NCBI RefSeq assembly: GCF_000317225.1
Contig: NZ_AJLL01000017.1
Span: 1-41,125 of the forward strand
Source: Fischerella thermalis PCC 7521
GTDB lineage: Bacteria; Cyanobacteriota; Cyanobacteriia; Cyanobacteriales; Nostocaceae
DNA: 41,125 nt
Direction of reading: 5' to 3'
Under the pieces are notes generated by a model, which was given only the letters and a program-made list of their open reading frames with translations, did not search any database and was not told the DNA's origin. The position numbers were made by a program, and so were the translations under genes. This document shows positions 25,469 to 36,107 of this stretch, in pieces. Within the stretch, counting starts at the first letter, position 1, and every line of letters starts with the position of its first letter.

Positions 25469-26857
25469 TCAAACAGCAGTATAAGTGTAGTCAAATTCAG
25501 GCTCTTGCTGCTTACGCCTTTTTGTAATTACCATCTTGACTCCATTACCAGGTCCAAGCACAACACCTCGACGCTGAAGTCTCTCAGGTTGCTTTTCCAC
25601 TAATGCAAGTTGATAGTGCGACAAAATTGTTGTCAATACTAGCTTCATTTGAAACATTGCCAAAGCCTGACCAATACAGCTACGGGCACCACCACCGAAT
25701 GGTATAAATTCATAGGGGGAAAATTGCCGTTCAAGAAAACGCTCTGGCTTAAATTGTTGAGGCTGTGGGTATATATCCTCACGTCGATGAGTTAAATAAA
25801 TCGAAGGAATTACTACAGTCCCAGGCTCTAATTGATGTCCAAGTAATTCCACTGTGTCACGTACCATTCTGGGTGGTGTAAATGGTACAGCAGGAGTAAT
25901 TCGCAAGGTTTCATTACAAATAGCACTCAAGTAAGGAAGATGGAAAATTCTCATAGGGTCTGGAGAATTTCCAAGAGTATCAAGTTCTTTTTTGAGTTTC
26001 TCATGAACTTCCGGTAAGTGATGAATCCAATACAACCCCCAAGCCATTGATGTTGCTGTTGTCTCATGTCCAGCAAATACCAGAGTCATTAACTCATCAC
26101 GCAGCTCCTGATCGGTCATCGATTGGCCGTTTTCATCACAGGCAGACATTAACAATGAGAGTATATCGATGCGTTCAGGATCTTCTTGGTTACGACGTTC
26201 AGCTATTTCAGCATATATCAATTCATCCAATTGTTGTCGTTGGCACAGAAATTTTCCCCATGGACTCCAAGCTCCTATATCTTTTTGTAGGAAAGAAAAA
26301 AGGAAGAAGCTAGACGTTAAAGGGGATCGAAAAATATCTAAAAGTAATGGCATCAGATATTGTATTTTTTGGCAACGCTCTCCCTCATTCAAGCCAAAAA
26401 CAACCTTTAAGATGACTTGTAGGGAAATCTTCTGCATTACAGCGTGAGCCAAGAATGGCTGATTTTGTGGTACTTCACTCAATATTTGTTCGGTTATATT
26501 ACAGATTAGCTGACCATAGGCTCGCATCCGCTCTCCATGAAAAGAGGGCATTAAGAGTTGTCGCCGATGTTTGTGTCTGTCGCCGTCTAGCGACAATAAT
26601 GATTTCTCCCCCAGCAAAGGTTGCATGAGCCTGTTTAATTTACCAGCAGCAGTAAACTTCTTTCTATCATTCGTAAAAATTTCTTGTATTGCTTGAGGAT
26701 GAGTGATGAATACCACAGTGTCTCCAAAACCAACTATTTGAGCAGTGAAAATATCAGAATATTGCTGAGCTGCTCTCTCAAAATATGTCACAGGATCAAT
26801 AGCCCAATGGAGTTTTTGAAGAAAAGAGGGAATTGCAAGACGATTGGGTAATTGCAT
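25469..26857 (-). CDS. Cytochrome P450, CYP110-like, partner of the sesquiterpene synthase
   Basis: The haem-thiolate monooxygenase is 462 aa from the ATG at 26857 (MQLPNRLAIPSFLQKL, the usual CYP110 opening). An ATG at 26896 would add 13 hydrophobic residues that the family lacks. In the longer numbering, the I-helix oxygen motif is AGHETT at 275-280, the K-helix ExxR is E329-R332, and the haem loop is FGGGARSCIGQ with Cys407. It lies 91 bp downstream of the terpene synthase stop on the same strand, so both are probably on one transcript. In Nostoc sp. PCC 7120 a CYP110 next to the NS1 terpene synthase oxidises germacrene A; the same role is inferred here. Its end is 7 bp from the end of the convergent kinase. 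Confidence 0.93.
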   Translation of the reverse strand: MQLPNRLAIPSFLQKLHWAIDPVTYFERAAQQYSDIFTAQIVGFGDTVVFITHPQAIQEIFTNDRKKFTAAGKLNRLMQPLLGEKSLLSLDGDRHKHRRQLLMPSFHGERMRAYGQLICNITEQILSEVPQNQPFLAHAVMQKISLQVILKVVFGLNEGERCQKIQYLMPLLLDIFRSPLTSSFFLFSFLQKDIGAWSPWGKFLCQRQQLDELIYAEIAERRNQEDPERIDILSLLMSACDENGQSMTDQELRDELMTLVFAGHETTATSMAWGLYWIHHLPEVHEKLKKELDTLGNSPDPMRIFHLPYLSAICNETLRITPAVPFTPPRMVRDTVELLGHQLEPGTVVIPSIYLTHRREDIYPQPQQFKPERFLERQFSPYEFIPFGGGARSCIGQALAMFQMKLVLTTILSHYQLALVEKQPERLQRRGVVLGPGNGVKMVITKRRKQQEPEFDYTYTAV

Positions 26858-26948
26858 ATAAATTTTTATCCAGAAATAAATTATACAATTACTCATGCAT
26901 TAGCATGATATCCAGAGTAATTGTTGCTCATAAGTGGACTGTTATTCT

Positions 26949-27935
26949 TTAAGCATTAACCAGCTTCACATCTTCTTCTAGTGCTAGCTTTTCTGTGACT
27001 TCATAGCGACCAGAATGGGAATACCAGTGAAAATGACTAGCTATCCAGGCATGAATTCCTGATATATATTTAGCTAATTCAGCATCTAACTCTTGTCCAA
27101 GACATGGAAGAGTTGATTCTAGCTCTATCATCCTTTGTACTTCTTGATCGTGCATTTCTGAAACCTGTGTAATTGCATGTTTCAGAGAAATTTTTTTGTG
27201 ATTCTTGAGTAACAGTACTAAATTGTGCGGATCGCCAATTCTAAGCTCCTTGGGTATAGAGTAGATATCGTTGCACCAGCAAATAATATTGTTTGACATC
27301 ATTTTTAATTTTTTCAAAATGATGTTTTCTCGCAATAAATAGGGAATCTCCAAATGGTTACAAAATTCTATTAATTCAAATAAAGGCCCCATTCCTCCAG
27401 TTAACCTACGTAGAATAATATAGGTTTCAATATCCGGTAAAATGCCATTGGCGCGATTGTGAGCTTCTTGAACACACCCATCTAGAAATTCACTAAGGGC
27501 GCAAACAAAGAAATGGAACCATCTAGGATTTCCGATTTGAAGTGTCCGATGTCGTAAGTTATTTAAAGCATGACTATAGGGTGTATCTTGATTTGTGATT
27601 TCTGCACCACTTAAGATTTCAAAAAATCTATTATGTAATTTTGTGATTAATTCGGGTTTATTTTTAAAATCCGAAGTATCATAATAATCATCCAAAAATA
27701 TCATCCAAGTTAACCAGTCATTAGCCACCTTAAGTTCTTCTAAGTCACAGTAAGGATATGAACCTGCTATTAGTAAAAATATTTTTGACTTACAGAAATA
27801 CTGGTAATATGATTCATCAATTAAAAGGTTGTATTTAAGCACCCATTCAAGAGCATGTTTTTCTAAAACGTCGGCATAATTGTTAATTTGATATGGAAAC
27901 GGGCAGTATAATTCAGGTAAGGTAAATTCATTCAT
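26949..27935 (-). CDS. Class I sesquiterpene synthase (germacrene A/selinene synthase type)
   Basis: The enzyme cyclises a prenyl diphosphate, probably farnesyl diphosphate, in the cytoplasm. It is 328 aa from ATG 27935 (MNEFTLPELYCPFP); an upstream in-frame TTG at 27953 would add six residues and is less likely. In the longer numbering, the Asp-rich metal motif is DDYYD 88-92, the NSE triad is N228-D229-xx-S232-xxx-E236, the diphosphate sensor Arg is R182, 46 residues before the triad as in bacterial enzymes, and the C-terminal RY pair is R316-Y317. These complete the active site, so it should be functional. With the P450 and the adjacent kinase it reproduces the Nostoc NS1/NP1 minicluster. 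The exact product cannot be read from sequence. Confidence 0.93.
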   Translation of the reverse strand: MNEFTLPELYCPFPYQINNYADVLEKHALEWVLKYNLLIDESYYQYFCKSKIFLLIAGSYPYCDLEELKVANDWLTWMIFLDDYYDTSDFKNKPELITKLHNRFFEILSGAEITNQDTPYSHALNNLRHRTLQIGNPRWFHFFVCALSEFLDGCVQEAHNRANGILPDIETYIILRRLTGGMGPLFELIEFCNHLEIPYLLRENIILKKLKMMSNNIICWCNDIYSIPKELRIGDPHNLVLLLKNHKKISLKHAITQVSEMHDQEVQRMIELESTLPCLGQELDAELAKYISGIHAWIASHFHWYSHSGRYEVTEKLALEEDVKLVNA

Positions 27936-29146
27936 AAAAGCTTTGCAATTCAAGTAAACAGCAAATCAACTTAACCCCATAAGTCAAAATTCGTATCGAA
28001 TTAAAGAAAATATTGATATTGGTAGGATTTACTTTGTGACTAAATATCTGTAGCAAACTTATTTGATTTAAAAGATAATAAGTTGAAGCCTTTAGCGATG
28101 ACTCAAAACTCATTCTTAGGGTTACAAAGGGCAACTGTATCTGCAATCAGCTGCACTATATGTTTTTGAAGGCATTTGCACACATATTCTCTAAGTCAAA
28201 TTAGATGATTATTTAGTTGCAGTATAAATCCACATAGTGTACTCTTTATTACGATACACAATCTAAATAAAGCTGATAGTATAACTAAGCTTTATCTGGG
28301 GTCGATAATTATATTTTTAGACATAAAAAAGATAAACCAAGCAATAAATAGGGATGAACTTATTTACATCCTTATTTTCGGAAAGACCAGGTTTTAGACA
28401 TTATGTTAGCTATATAAACAACTAAACAGTATTAAAATCAATTTTTGGGAAAATTGCCTACACTGCCTGCATTGTTTTACTATATTTTTGTCTTAAAACC
28501 ATTGATAAATATAATGTTTAATTTTTTATTAAAAAGCTATCCGTAATTACCTAGAATTATTAATCTTAATTAAAACAAAAAGATACAATGTTATTAATAT
28601 CACATTTGATCTTTATTAAGATGCTTATTACTTGCTAATAAAAGTATATTTTGTGGTTGGTATTTTTCATGCTAGTTATCGGTTAAATTAAAATTTATGA
28701 GTATAAAAATCTGTAGAAATTAAGTAAAAAAAATAACTTTTTTTGTTAGGTAATTTTATGGCGTGTTAATATTTGATGACATTGTTTAATATTTTTACAA
28801 ATAGACGTTTAGTTTGATTAACAACCAGTAGAGCAAGTTACTAGTAAAGTGCAGCGTAAAAAAAATAACCATTTATTTACGAGGATATAAATCAGTAAAC
28901 TTAGTAATTATTAATTTTCGTATAGGAGCACTAGTTAACACACGTGTAACTTATCTAACAAAATTTCAAAAAATACTGAAATCGGTAGATGACAATATAG
29001 GCATCCTTGCAAAAGTAATAAATATATCTATTTATATAGATATAATCCTATGAGGTTATTGACAAAAACTTAGTGTTATGAAGTTAGTCATAAATATGTT
29101 AATTCCCTCTTCTTAGCCACTATACAAAATGCTAAAATTAACTTTC
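27936..29146. other. 1.2-kb AT-rich intergenic region between divergent terpene and thiamine genes
   Basis: No convincing gene lies here; the frames are short and stop-rich. It should hold the divergent promoters for the terpene synthase and for thiC. A hairpin at 28346-28377 (AAATAGGGATG with CATCCTTATTT, one G-U pair, 10-nt loop) is the only clear structure. Confidence 0.6.
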
Positions 29147-30623
<1,477 letters not shown>

Positions 30624-30637
30624 TCAGTGTTCCCAGT

Positions 30638-30663
30638 AGCCCTCAGACTAGCAGTCTGGGGCT
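30638..30663 (+). terminator. Hairpin after thiC
   Basis: AGCCCTCAGACT pairs with AGTCTGGGGCT (one bulged T, 3-nt loop) 15 bp after the thiC stop. It lacks a T-run; the following sequence is A-rich. It probably defines the 3' end. The rest of the gap to 30975 shows no gene. Confidence 0.5.
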
Positions 30664-30975
30664 AAACAAACAAAGCCCACCTAGATGCGCATTCTGAGTG
30701 TATATATCCATGTTTTTTACAAGGTAAATTATAATACTGGCAGCGCAGACAGAAACCAATTGTTATTACCTCGTGAAAAACAACGAAATCTTGTCAAAAT
30801 TTTTGATAAGCCTTGAGAGAGGGGAATTTAAATCAATTATTCTGCATCTGAAACTATACTTGGCGTCGAGTTGGCTGTGAGTTAGCACCACTACATAGCA
30901 GTTAGTCTACCCAGCAAACCTTAATTTGATTGATAATGCTGGGTTTAATAAAATTTACTAACTGCGATCGCCTAA

Positions 30976-31596
30976 CTAATTCCTCAATTCCCGATATCTT
31001 TTCTGAATATCCTCAATTGTAAATACTGCCTGAAAATTTAAGCCTACCGATTTGTAATATTCTGCTCCACCCTGCTGGCGGTCTACTAGAGAAATTACTT
31101 GATTAGCTGTATAATCTGCTGCTCTAAGGCGTTCAACTGCTTTCATCGCTGATTGTCCTGTGGTGACAACATCTTCCAAAACCACTATATTTGCACCTGC
31201 TGGTAAATTTGGCCCTTCTATATACGCCTTTGTTCCGTGACCTTTAGCTTCTTTGCGAATAATTAACGCTGGTATTAGGCGGTGTTCATAGGCAGAAACC
31301 ACACTCACCGCACTCACAATCGGATCTGCACCCAATGTCAAACCAGCTACTGCTTGAGTGTCTGGTGGTAGTAGCGATAAGAGAATACGACCGATTGCTA
31401 AAGCACCTTGCGGGTGGAGTGTAACTTGTTTGCCATTGATGTAATAAGAGCTAGGTTGTCCGGAGGAGAGGACAAAATCACCCTCTTGATATGCGAGTTG
31501 ACAAAATAAATCCAGTAATTTGTTACGTAGGGTCGGCAGATCAGCATTAACTGCCCAAATGTCAGTATGGATAGGAGTTTGAGCTTGGTAGGTCAT
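30976..31596 (-). CDS. pyrE: Orotate phosphoribosyltransferase
   Basis: PyrE joins orotate to PRPP to give OMP in pyrimidine synthesis. The 206-aa product has family length, with the PRPP-binding loop VVLEDVVTTGQSA at 138-150, the KEAKGHGTK catalytic loop at 115-123, and the N-terminal EGDFVLSSGQPSSYYINGK characteristic of the bacterial enzyme. The start is ATG 31596. The gene is solitary: the next gene upstream is divergent (31806) across a heptamer repeat region, and downstream is the tail of the thiC gap. Confidence 0.95.
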   Translation of the reverse strand: MTYQAQTPIHTDIWAVNADLPTLRNKLLDLFCQLAYQEGDFVLSSGQPSSYYINGKQVTLHPQGALAIGRILLSLLPPDTQAVAGLTLGADPIVSAVSVVSAYEHRLIPALIIRKEAKGHGTKAYIEGPNLPAGANIVVLEDVVTTGQSAMKAVERLRAADYTANQVISLVDRQQGGAEYYKSVGLNFQAVFTIEDIQKRYRELRN

Positions 31597-31675
31597 TACA
31601 AAAGAATAAAATTTGTGCTAAACCAATGGTTGAACTTCTCAGTAACGAGAGGTAAAAAACATAACCACAAAATAT

Positions 31676-31738
31676 GTTAGTAGTTGGTGGTTGGTGGTTG
31701 GTTGTTAACCACTAACTACTAACTAACAACTACCAACA
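31676..31738. repeat. Heptamer repeats arranged as inverted arms
   Basis: GTTGGTGGTTGGTGGTTGG on the left and CTAACTAACAACTACCAAC on the right face each other around GTTAAC, so an RNA copy could fold into a long imperfect hairpin. It lies between the divergent pyrE and the secreted-protein gene. Confidence 0.7.
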
Positions 31739-31805
31739 GTCACTACTAGAAGTTCTGACAATAAGGATAAGTTAAGATTCGCACAAACACAGAGGAGCGA
31801 TAAAA

Positions 31806-32246
31806 ATGGCTTTAAAATTCAGAGTTTTGGGTGGGTTGTTGGTGCTGTTTAGTACCGCGATCGCTATTCCGGCTTTAGCCCAAGATAAGGCACAAACATT
31901 AAGTGATGACTATGTGACACCAAATGAAGCTTTTGAACGGGCTTATTTTAAACATGCTCCTAATTTCTTCGGTAGTATCACTAGTCAAAGTGACATAAAC
32001 GATATTTTCGGACCTGGTTCATTTTCTCGAAATACTTTTCCGGAAAATCAAATTGCTAGGGATAGTGAGTTGGTTCACATTCTCTATCAAGATGTTCTCT
32101 ACCAGCAGGTTAGTAATGATCCTTATCTTCGTACTCCCGATTTACCCAATCCTTACAACACTTCCCTGTTAATGTCTCCAGGCTTGAATGCTAACAAGCT
32201 TAAGATTGGTACTGAGTTTCGGTTTGAGCAAATGCCCCCTCGCTAA
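31806..32246 (+). CDS. Secreted hypothetical protein, 146 aa
   Basis: A clear signal peptide (1-25, cleavage after IPALA before QDK) exports the protein. The mature part is about 120 aa, rich in Asn, Pro, Ser and Phe, with repeated aromatic-Gly-Pro phrases (NFFGSITSQSDINDIFGPG, YLRTPDLPNPYN). There are no cysteines or membrane helices. I cannot name the family. AGAGGAG precedes the ATG at good spacing, which supports the start. A hairpin of GGGAACAG/CTGTTCCC type follows the stop codon. Confidence 0.75.
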   Translation: MALKFRVLGGLLVLFSTAIAIPALAQDKAQTLSDDYVTPNEAFERAYFKHAPNFFGSITSQSDINDIFGPGSFSRNTFPENQIARDSELVHILYQDVLYQQVSNDPYLRTPDLPNPYNTSLLMSPGLNANKLKIGTEFRFEQMPPR

Positions 32247-32263
32247 ATATTAAAAGGGAATAG

Positions 32264-32312
32264 GGAAAAGGGAACAGGGAACGAAGTTTTTCTTGGTTAA
32301 CTGTTCCCTGTC
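32264..32312 (+). terminator. Hairpin after the 146-aa secreted-protein gene
   Basis: GGGAACAGGGAAC faces GTTAACTGTTCCCTGT about 25 nt later; the core GGGAACAG/CTGTTCCC pairing is perfect. It starts about 18 bp after the stop codon. The loop contains TTTTTC, so termination could also act on the opposite strand. Confidence 0.5.
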
Positions 32313-32397
32313 CGTAGACTCGGTAATGACCAATTATTCCTCCCAGGGTACAAAAAAGCGGATAAATCCTGGCAATCAATTGAACATTAGGTTAAAT

Positions 32398-32469
32398 CCA
32401 GGGTGCAGGAGTTGAACCTGCCTAAGGCGAATTATGAGTTCGCTGCCTCAACCGCTCGGCCAACCCTGG
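32398..32469 (-). tRNA. trnM-CAU: tRNA-Met (CAU anticodon)
   Basis: On the minus strand the 72-nt sequence folds as a complete cloverleaf. The acceptor stem is CCAGGGT/ACCCTGG, the D-arm has GCC/GGC pairing, and the anticodon stem GCGAA/TTCGC encloses loop CTCATAA with anticodon CAT. A 5-nt variable loop follows, then T-stem GCAGG/CCTGC with loop TTCAACT. Position 73 is A and CCA is not encoded. It lacks the three G-C pairs of the initiator anticodon stem, so elongator methionine is most likely. An Ile2 tRNA (C34 modified to lysidine) has the same anticodon and cannot be fully excluded. Confidence 0.9.
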
Positions 32470-32645
32470 TCGTTGTCTGATAAATTATAGCACAATTTTA
32501 TTAATTGCGTGCGATCGCAACTTGCTTATTAGGTTTTAACACTACACAATTTGATAGTGCTATAGTGCAGACTAATATTAATTAAGTTCTCTTAGAAATC
32601 AGAGTTTAAAACAAACCAATATTTTTCTGCCATAGCCTATCAGCA

Positions 32646-33347
32646 ATGAAACTAAATTCTACTGTAGTTTTAACTTTAACTTTGTTAGCCCTGATGTTGG
32701 GAGCTGGTTCTGTAAGTGCTTTTTTAGGATTTGACATTGGTAGTAAAGCACTCAAAGGCGTAACATCACCTGATTCTCGTCCCACCAGCAAGTTTGCCAG
32801 CGCTAAGACGGGTAACTCTCAACATGGAGGACTAATGCTTTTAAAAGAGGAAGAAATTCTTAAAACTGTTAAGGCAAGAATAGAGGGTAAAAGCAAAGCT
32901 CCTAAATCAGAGCAAGAAGAAGAAGAGGAAACTGAGACTGTTAGCAACAAACAGAAGTTAGAGGAAAAGCCCCAAGAACAAGTGGAAGAAAAACCCCAAC
33001 CAGGATTTCCTGTTTCTGCTGAAAGTGAAGGCGTAAATCTTTCGGTACAGTCTGCCCGCTATTCTGGCGGTGCATTGCAACTGCGGGTAAAAATGCAGAA
33101 CAAAGGTAAAAATTCCGTACGCTTCCTCTATAGTTTTTTAGATGTCTCGGATGATAAAGGACGAACCCTGAGTGCCAGTACAGATGGTTTACCATCAGAA
33201 TTGCCTAATAACAGCCCTACATATACTGGTACTATTAGCATTCCTACAGCTTTACTTGATGATGTCAAAAGCATTTCACTTTCTCTAACAGATTATCCAG
33301 CTCAACAACTAAAGTTGGAAGTATCGGATATTCCTGTAGGAAGGTAA
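32646..33347 (+). CDS. Exported hypothetical protein with acidic linker and beta-rich C-terminal domain, 233 aa
   Basis: Residues 5-26 form a hydrophobic signal or anchor segment (ending VSA-F). A variable region follows, with a Lys/Glu-rich, low-complexity linker at about 85-120 (EQEEEEETETVSNKQKLEEK). Residues about 128-230 look like a compact beta-sandwich, with phrases such as VNLSVQSARYSGGALQLRVK and SVRFLYSFLDVSDDKGRTLS resembling DUF4352-type extracellular domains, though I cannot confirm the family. It is probably periplasmic or surface exposed. The downstream transporter gene starts 83 bp later, beyond a repeat-derived hairpin. Confidence 0.75.
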   Translation: MKLNSTVVLTLTLLALMLGAGSVSAFLGFDIGSKALKGVTSPDSRPTSKFASAKTGNSQHGGLMLLKEEEILKTVKARIEGKSKAPKSEQEEEEETETVSNKQKLEEKPQEQVEEKPQPGFPVSAESEGVNLSVQSARYSGGALQLRVKMQNKGKNSVRFLYSFLDVSDDKGRTLSASTDGLPSELPNNSPTYTGTISIPTALLDDVKSISLSLTDYPAQQLKLEVSDIPVGR

Positions 33348-33424
33348 TAGGTAATGGGTAATAGGTAATAGGTAATAATAAGAAAAAACAACTAATTACC
33401 CATTATCAATCACCTATTACCAAA
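33345..33424 (+). repeat. GTAATAG heptamer tract with inverted arm
   Basis: GGTAATAGGTAATGGGTAATAGG and further GGTAATA units face the inverted arm CTAATTACCCATTATC...CACCTATTACC, so the RNA can fold into a hairpin. It fills the whole gap between the exported protein gene and the CNNM gene, and may attenuate or terminate transcription. Confidence 0.7.
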
Positions 33425-33430
33425 TGGGGT

Positions 33431-34801
33431 GTGCATTTTACACGGGCTTTGGTAGTGATAGGGTTTCCTAGCTTGAATTGGACTGATGTAGGGCTGCGAT
33501 TGTTATCAGTGCTGCTACTGATTGCCATAAATGCTTTTTTTGTCACGGCAGAATTTTCGATGGTAACAGTACGGCGATCGCGTATTCATCAGTTAGTAGA
33601 AGCTGGTGACATACAAGCACTAGCCGTTGAAGTTCTACAGCGTAGCATAGACCGATTGTTGTCTACAACTCAGTTGGGGATTACTCTGTCAAGTTTGGCG
33701 CTGGGGTGGATTGGAGAAAGCACAATTGTTGTTCTAGTCAAATCATGGCTACAATCGTGGCCTCTTCCTGGAGGAATAAATATAGCGATCGCTCATTCTT
33801 TATCAATCCCGATTGCCTTTTTTTTCATTGCTTACTTGCAAATTGTTTTAGGAGAACTTTGTCCCAAATCAGTGGCTATGCTGTATTCAGAACAGCTGGC
33901 AAGATTTTTAGGTCCTTCTGTTAAAGCAATTGTCCGGTTTTTTAATCCTTTTATTTGGATTCTTAACCAATCAACTCGCTATTTGTTACGACTGTTTGGC
34001 ATCGAATATACAGGTCAAAGTTGGAGACCACCTGTTACACCTGAAGAATTACAATTAATTATCTCTACAGAACGTGAATCTACTGGATTAGAAGCTGGGG
34101 AACGAGAACTACTGAAAAATGTTTTTGAGTTTGGGGAAGTAACAGCACAAGCAGTCATGGTTCCCCGCAATAATATAGTAGCGCTGCCTCAAGATGCCAC
34201 CTTGCAGACTTTTCTGGAACAAATGGCAGCCACTGGTTACTCTTGTTTCCCAATTATCGGAGAATCTTTAGAAGACATTCGTGGTATTGTTTACTTCCAC
34301 GACTTAGCAAAACCCCTAGTTGCAGGCAAGTTAGTTTTAGAAACACCAATTAAACCGTTAATCCGCCCAGTAAGATTTGTACCAGAACACACTCCCTTAA
34401 GTGAATTATTACCAATGATGCAGCAAGAAAAGTTGGGCATGGTAATAGTAGTAGATGAATTTGGCGGTACAGTTGGACTAGTAACAATTCAAGATGTAAT
34501 TGCCCAAATTATTGGTGATATCGGTGTTGCGGAAAATGAAGATGAATTGCTGATTGAGTTTGTTGATGATCAAACATTCTTAGTACAAGCGCAAATAAAT
34601 TTAGAAGAGTTGAACGATGTCTTGCATCTTAATTTGCCTTTGCGAAGAGAATACCAAACACTTGCAGGTTTTATCCTATATCAATTGCAGAAAATTCCTG
34701 CCTTAGGTGAAACTTTACGTTACCAAAATTTAGAATTAACTGTTACGTCACTCGAAGGGCCCCGTTTGCACCAAATTCAGGTAAGAAGATTAGTTGAGTA
34801 A
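33431..34801 (+). CDS. CNNM/CBS-domain transporter-like protein (HlyC/CorC family)
   Basis: The 456-aa inner-membrane protein has a CNNM domain with about four helices at 15-205 (LLIAINAFFVTAEFSMVTVRRSR is typical), a pair of CBS domains at about 225-350 (AVMVPRNNIVALPQDATL, VVDEFGGTVGLVTIQDVI) and a CorC_HlyC domain at about 365-450. Relatives handle divalent cations such as Mg2+ or Co2+, and the CBS pair may sense adenine nucleotides. No early ATG exists: the frame opens at GTG 33431 and other GTG/TTG codons follow within 15 residues, so the exact start is uncertain. It is convergent with queC. Confidence 0.9.
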   Translation: MHFTRALVVIGFPSLNWTDVGLRLLSVLLLIAINAFFVTAEFSMVTVRRSRIHQLVEAGDIQALAVEVLQRSIDRLLSTTQLGITLSSLALGWIGESTIVVLVKSWLQSWPLPGGINIAIAHSLSIPIAFFFIAYLQIVLGELCPKSVAMLYSEQLARFLGPSVKAIVRFFNPFIWILNQSTRYLLRLFGIEYTGQSWRPPVTPEELQLIISTERESTGLEAGERELLKNVFEFGEVTAQAVMVPRNNIVALPQDATLQTFLEQMAATGYSCFPIIGESLEDIRGIVYFHDLAKPLVAGKLVLETPIKPLIRPVRFVPEHTPLSELLPMMQQEKLGMVIVVDEFGGTVGLVTIQDVIAQIIGDIGVAENEDELLIEFVDDQTFLVQAQINLEELNDVLHLNLPLRREYQTLAGFILYQLQKIPALGETLRYQNLELTVTSLEGPRLHQIQVRRLVE

Positions 34802-34852
34802 GGGTGTAAGAATTATATTTTTTCTTTCTAGACTCTATACTCCTACACCTTA
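34799..34852. terminator. Shared hairpin between the convergent CNNM and queC genes
   Basis: TAAGGGTGTA (34799-34808) pairs with TACACCTTA (34844-34852) with one bulged G; the arms include the stop codons of both genes. The loop contains a T-rich tract that could serve the plus-strand transcript. A bidirectional terminator is plausible but weak. Confidence 0.35.
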
Positions 34853-35536
34853 TTTTTGGGAATAAACTAGTGGATCTTTAAGTCCTAGTTCCGCAAAAGC
34901 AGCAAGACGCAACTGACAAGCATCACAGACACCGCACGCAACATCATCACCAGCATAGCAAGACCAAGTCAGTTCCCAAGGAACTCCCAATTTATTACCT
35001 AATTGAATAATTTCAGTTTTTTTTAGGTGAAGTAGAGGTGCAACAATGTTAATGGTCTTGCCTTCGCGTCCTTGTTTTGTTCCTAAACGAAAGACTTCCT
35101 GCATTGCTTGGATATAATCAGGGCGGCAATCAGGATACCCAGAGTAATCTAGAGCGTTAATACCGATGTAGACACGTTCGGCGGTAATAGTTTCGGCATA
35201 GGCAAGGGCAAAGCTCAAAAAGATAGTATTCCGTGCTGGTACGTAGGTAACAGGAATATTTTGCGACATCTCCTCCAAGGAACGCATTTGGGGTAAATCA
35301 ATAGTGTCGTCTGTAAGTGCCGAACCGCCCCACTGCCGTAAGTCAAAGGTTACTATTTGATTTTGGACTACGCCTGCTGTTTTTGCGATCGCTAATGCTG
35401 AGCGCAACTCTCGTTTATGCCGTTGCTGGTAGTCAAAGGAAATAGTGTAACACTCGCAACCATCTGCTAGTGCTTGGTAGAGAACAGTAGAAGAGTCTAA
35501 TCCACCAGACAATAAAATAACGGCTTTCATATTCAC
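34850..35536 (-). CDS. queC: 7-cyano-7-deazaguanine synthase
   Basis: QueC makes preQ0 from 7-carboxy-7-deazaguanine with ATP and ammonia, on the route to queuosine in tRNA. The 228-aa product has the PP-loop SGGLDSS at 10-16 and the zinc-binding cysteines Cys193, Cys201, Cys204 and Cys207 (SCYAGDDVACGVCDAC). FDYQQRHKREL and VPARNTIFLSFALAYAE are family signatures. The start may be ATG 35536 or the ATG two codons later. It stands alone; no other queuosine gene is nearby. Confidence 0.96.
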   Translation of the reverse strand: MNMKAVILLSGGLDSSTVLYQALADGCECYTISFDYQQRHKRELRSALAIAKTAGVVQNQIVTFDLRQWGGSALTDDTIDLPQMRSLEEMSQNIPVTYVPARNTIFLSFALAYAETITAERVYIGINALDYSGYPDCRPDYIQAMQEVFRLGTKQGREGKTINIVAPLLHLKKTEIIQLGNKLGVPWELTWSCYAGDDVACGVCDACQLRLAAFAELGLKDPLVYSQK

Positions 35537-36107
35537 GCTTGGATGTAGAGATATAAGGTATGGGGATGTAGGCGAGAGTATAGGAATGAGTGTAGGGGCA
35601 TAGATAAAATTGATTTCTCTTACACTCCTACACCTTTACCCTCTTAAACCCATCTCTGGTTAATAAACAAGAATAATTGCTGATCTTAATGCAGACCCGT
35701 GCTATTCCAATAAAGCCTTTTGAAATCAAAACTTCTCTGTAGTTGGTAATTTAACTCACAAAAAAGTTATTTATTTTTACTGGGAATAATTGGATAATTA
35801 TACCGCTAATTAATTTATTAAATTTAACCAACTAAGTAACTAACTAAGTATATGTGGTTATCATACTTGCTTTTTCGGGTCAAAAATAACACCAATTTTC
35901 TTAGTTTGCTAAGTTTAAAAACAAACATCAAACTCTACTGAGTATATAAAACAGACCCAGATGGTGGGAACTCATAACAAACTTTGAAATTCTTCATAAA
36001 CAGAACCTCTATGTTACCATCTGGATGGTTTTAGACGACTAATCAGTGGCAGTTCAAGTATCAAAGCCAACGATTGTAGCGTCTCTAAATTGGTGGTTGA
36101 GGAGAGA
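35537..36107. other. 570-bp intergenic region upstream of the oxidoreductase gene
   Basis: No gene was seen. A GAGTGTAGG-type sequence is echoed inversely near 35588-35635 just upstream of queC. A perfect 9-bp inverted repeat, CCAGATGGT (35957-35965) with ACCATCTGG (36016-36024), lies about 85 bp before the next start codon. Confidence 0.5.

Noticed and set aside
27928-28146. 72-codon minus-strand frame ahead of the terpene synthase
   Set aside because: It overlaps the synthase start in another frame and lies in AT-rich leader DNA; its translation resembles no protein.
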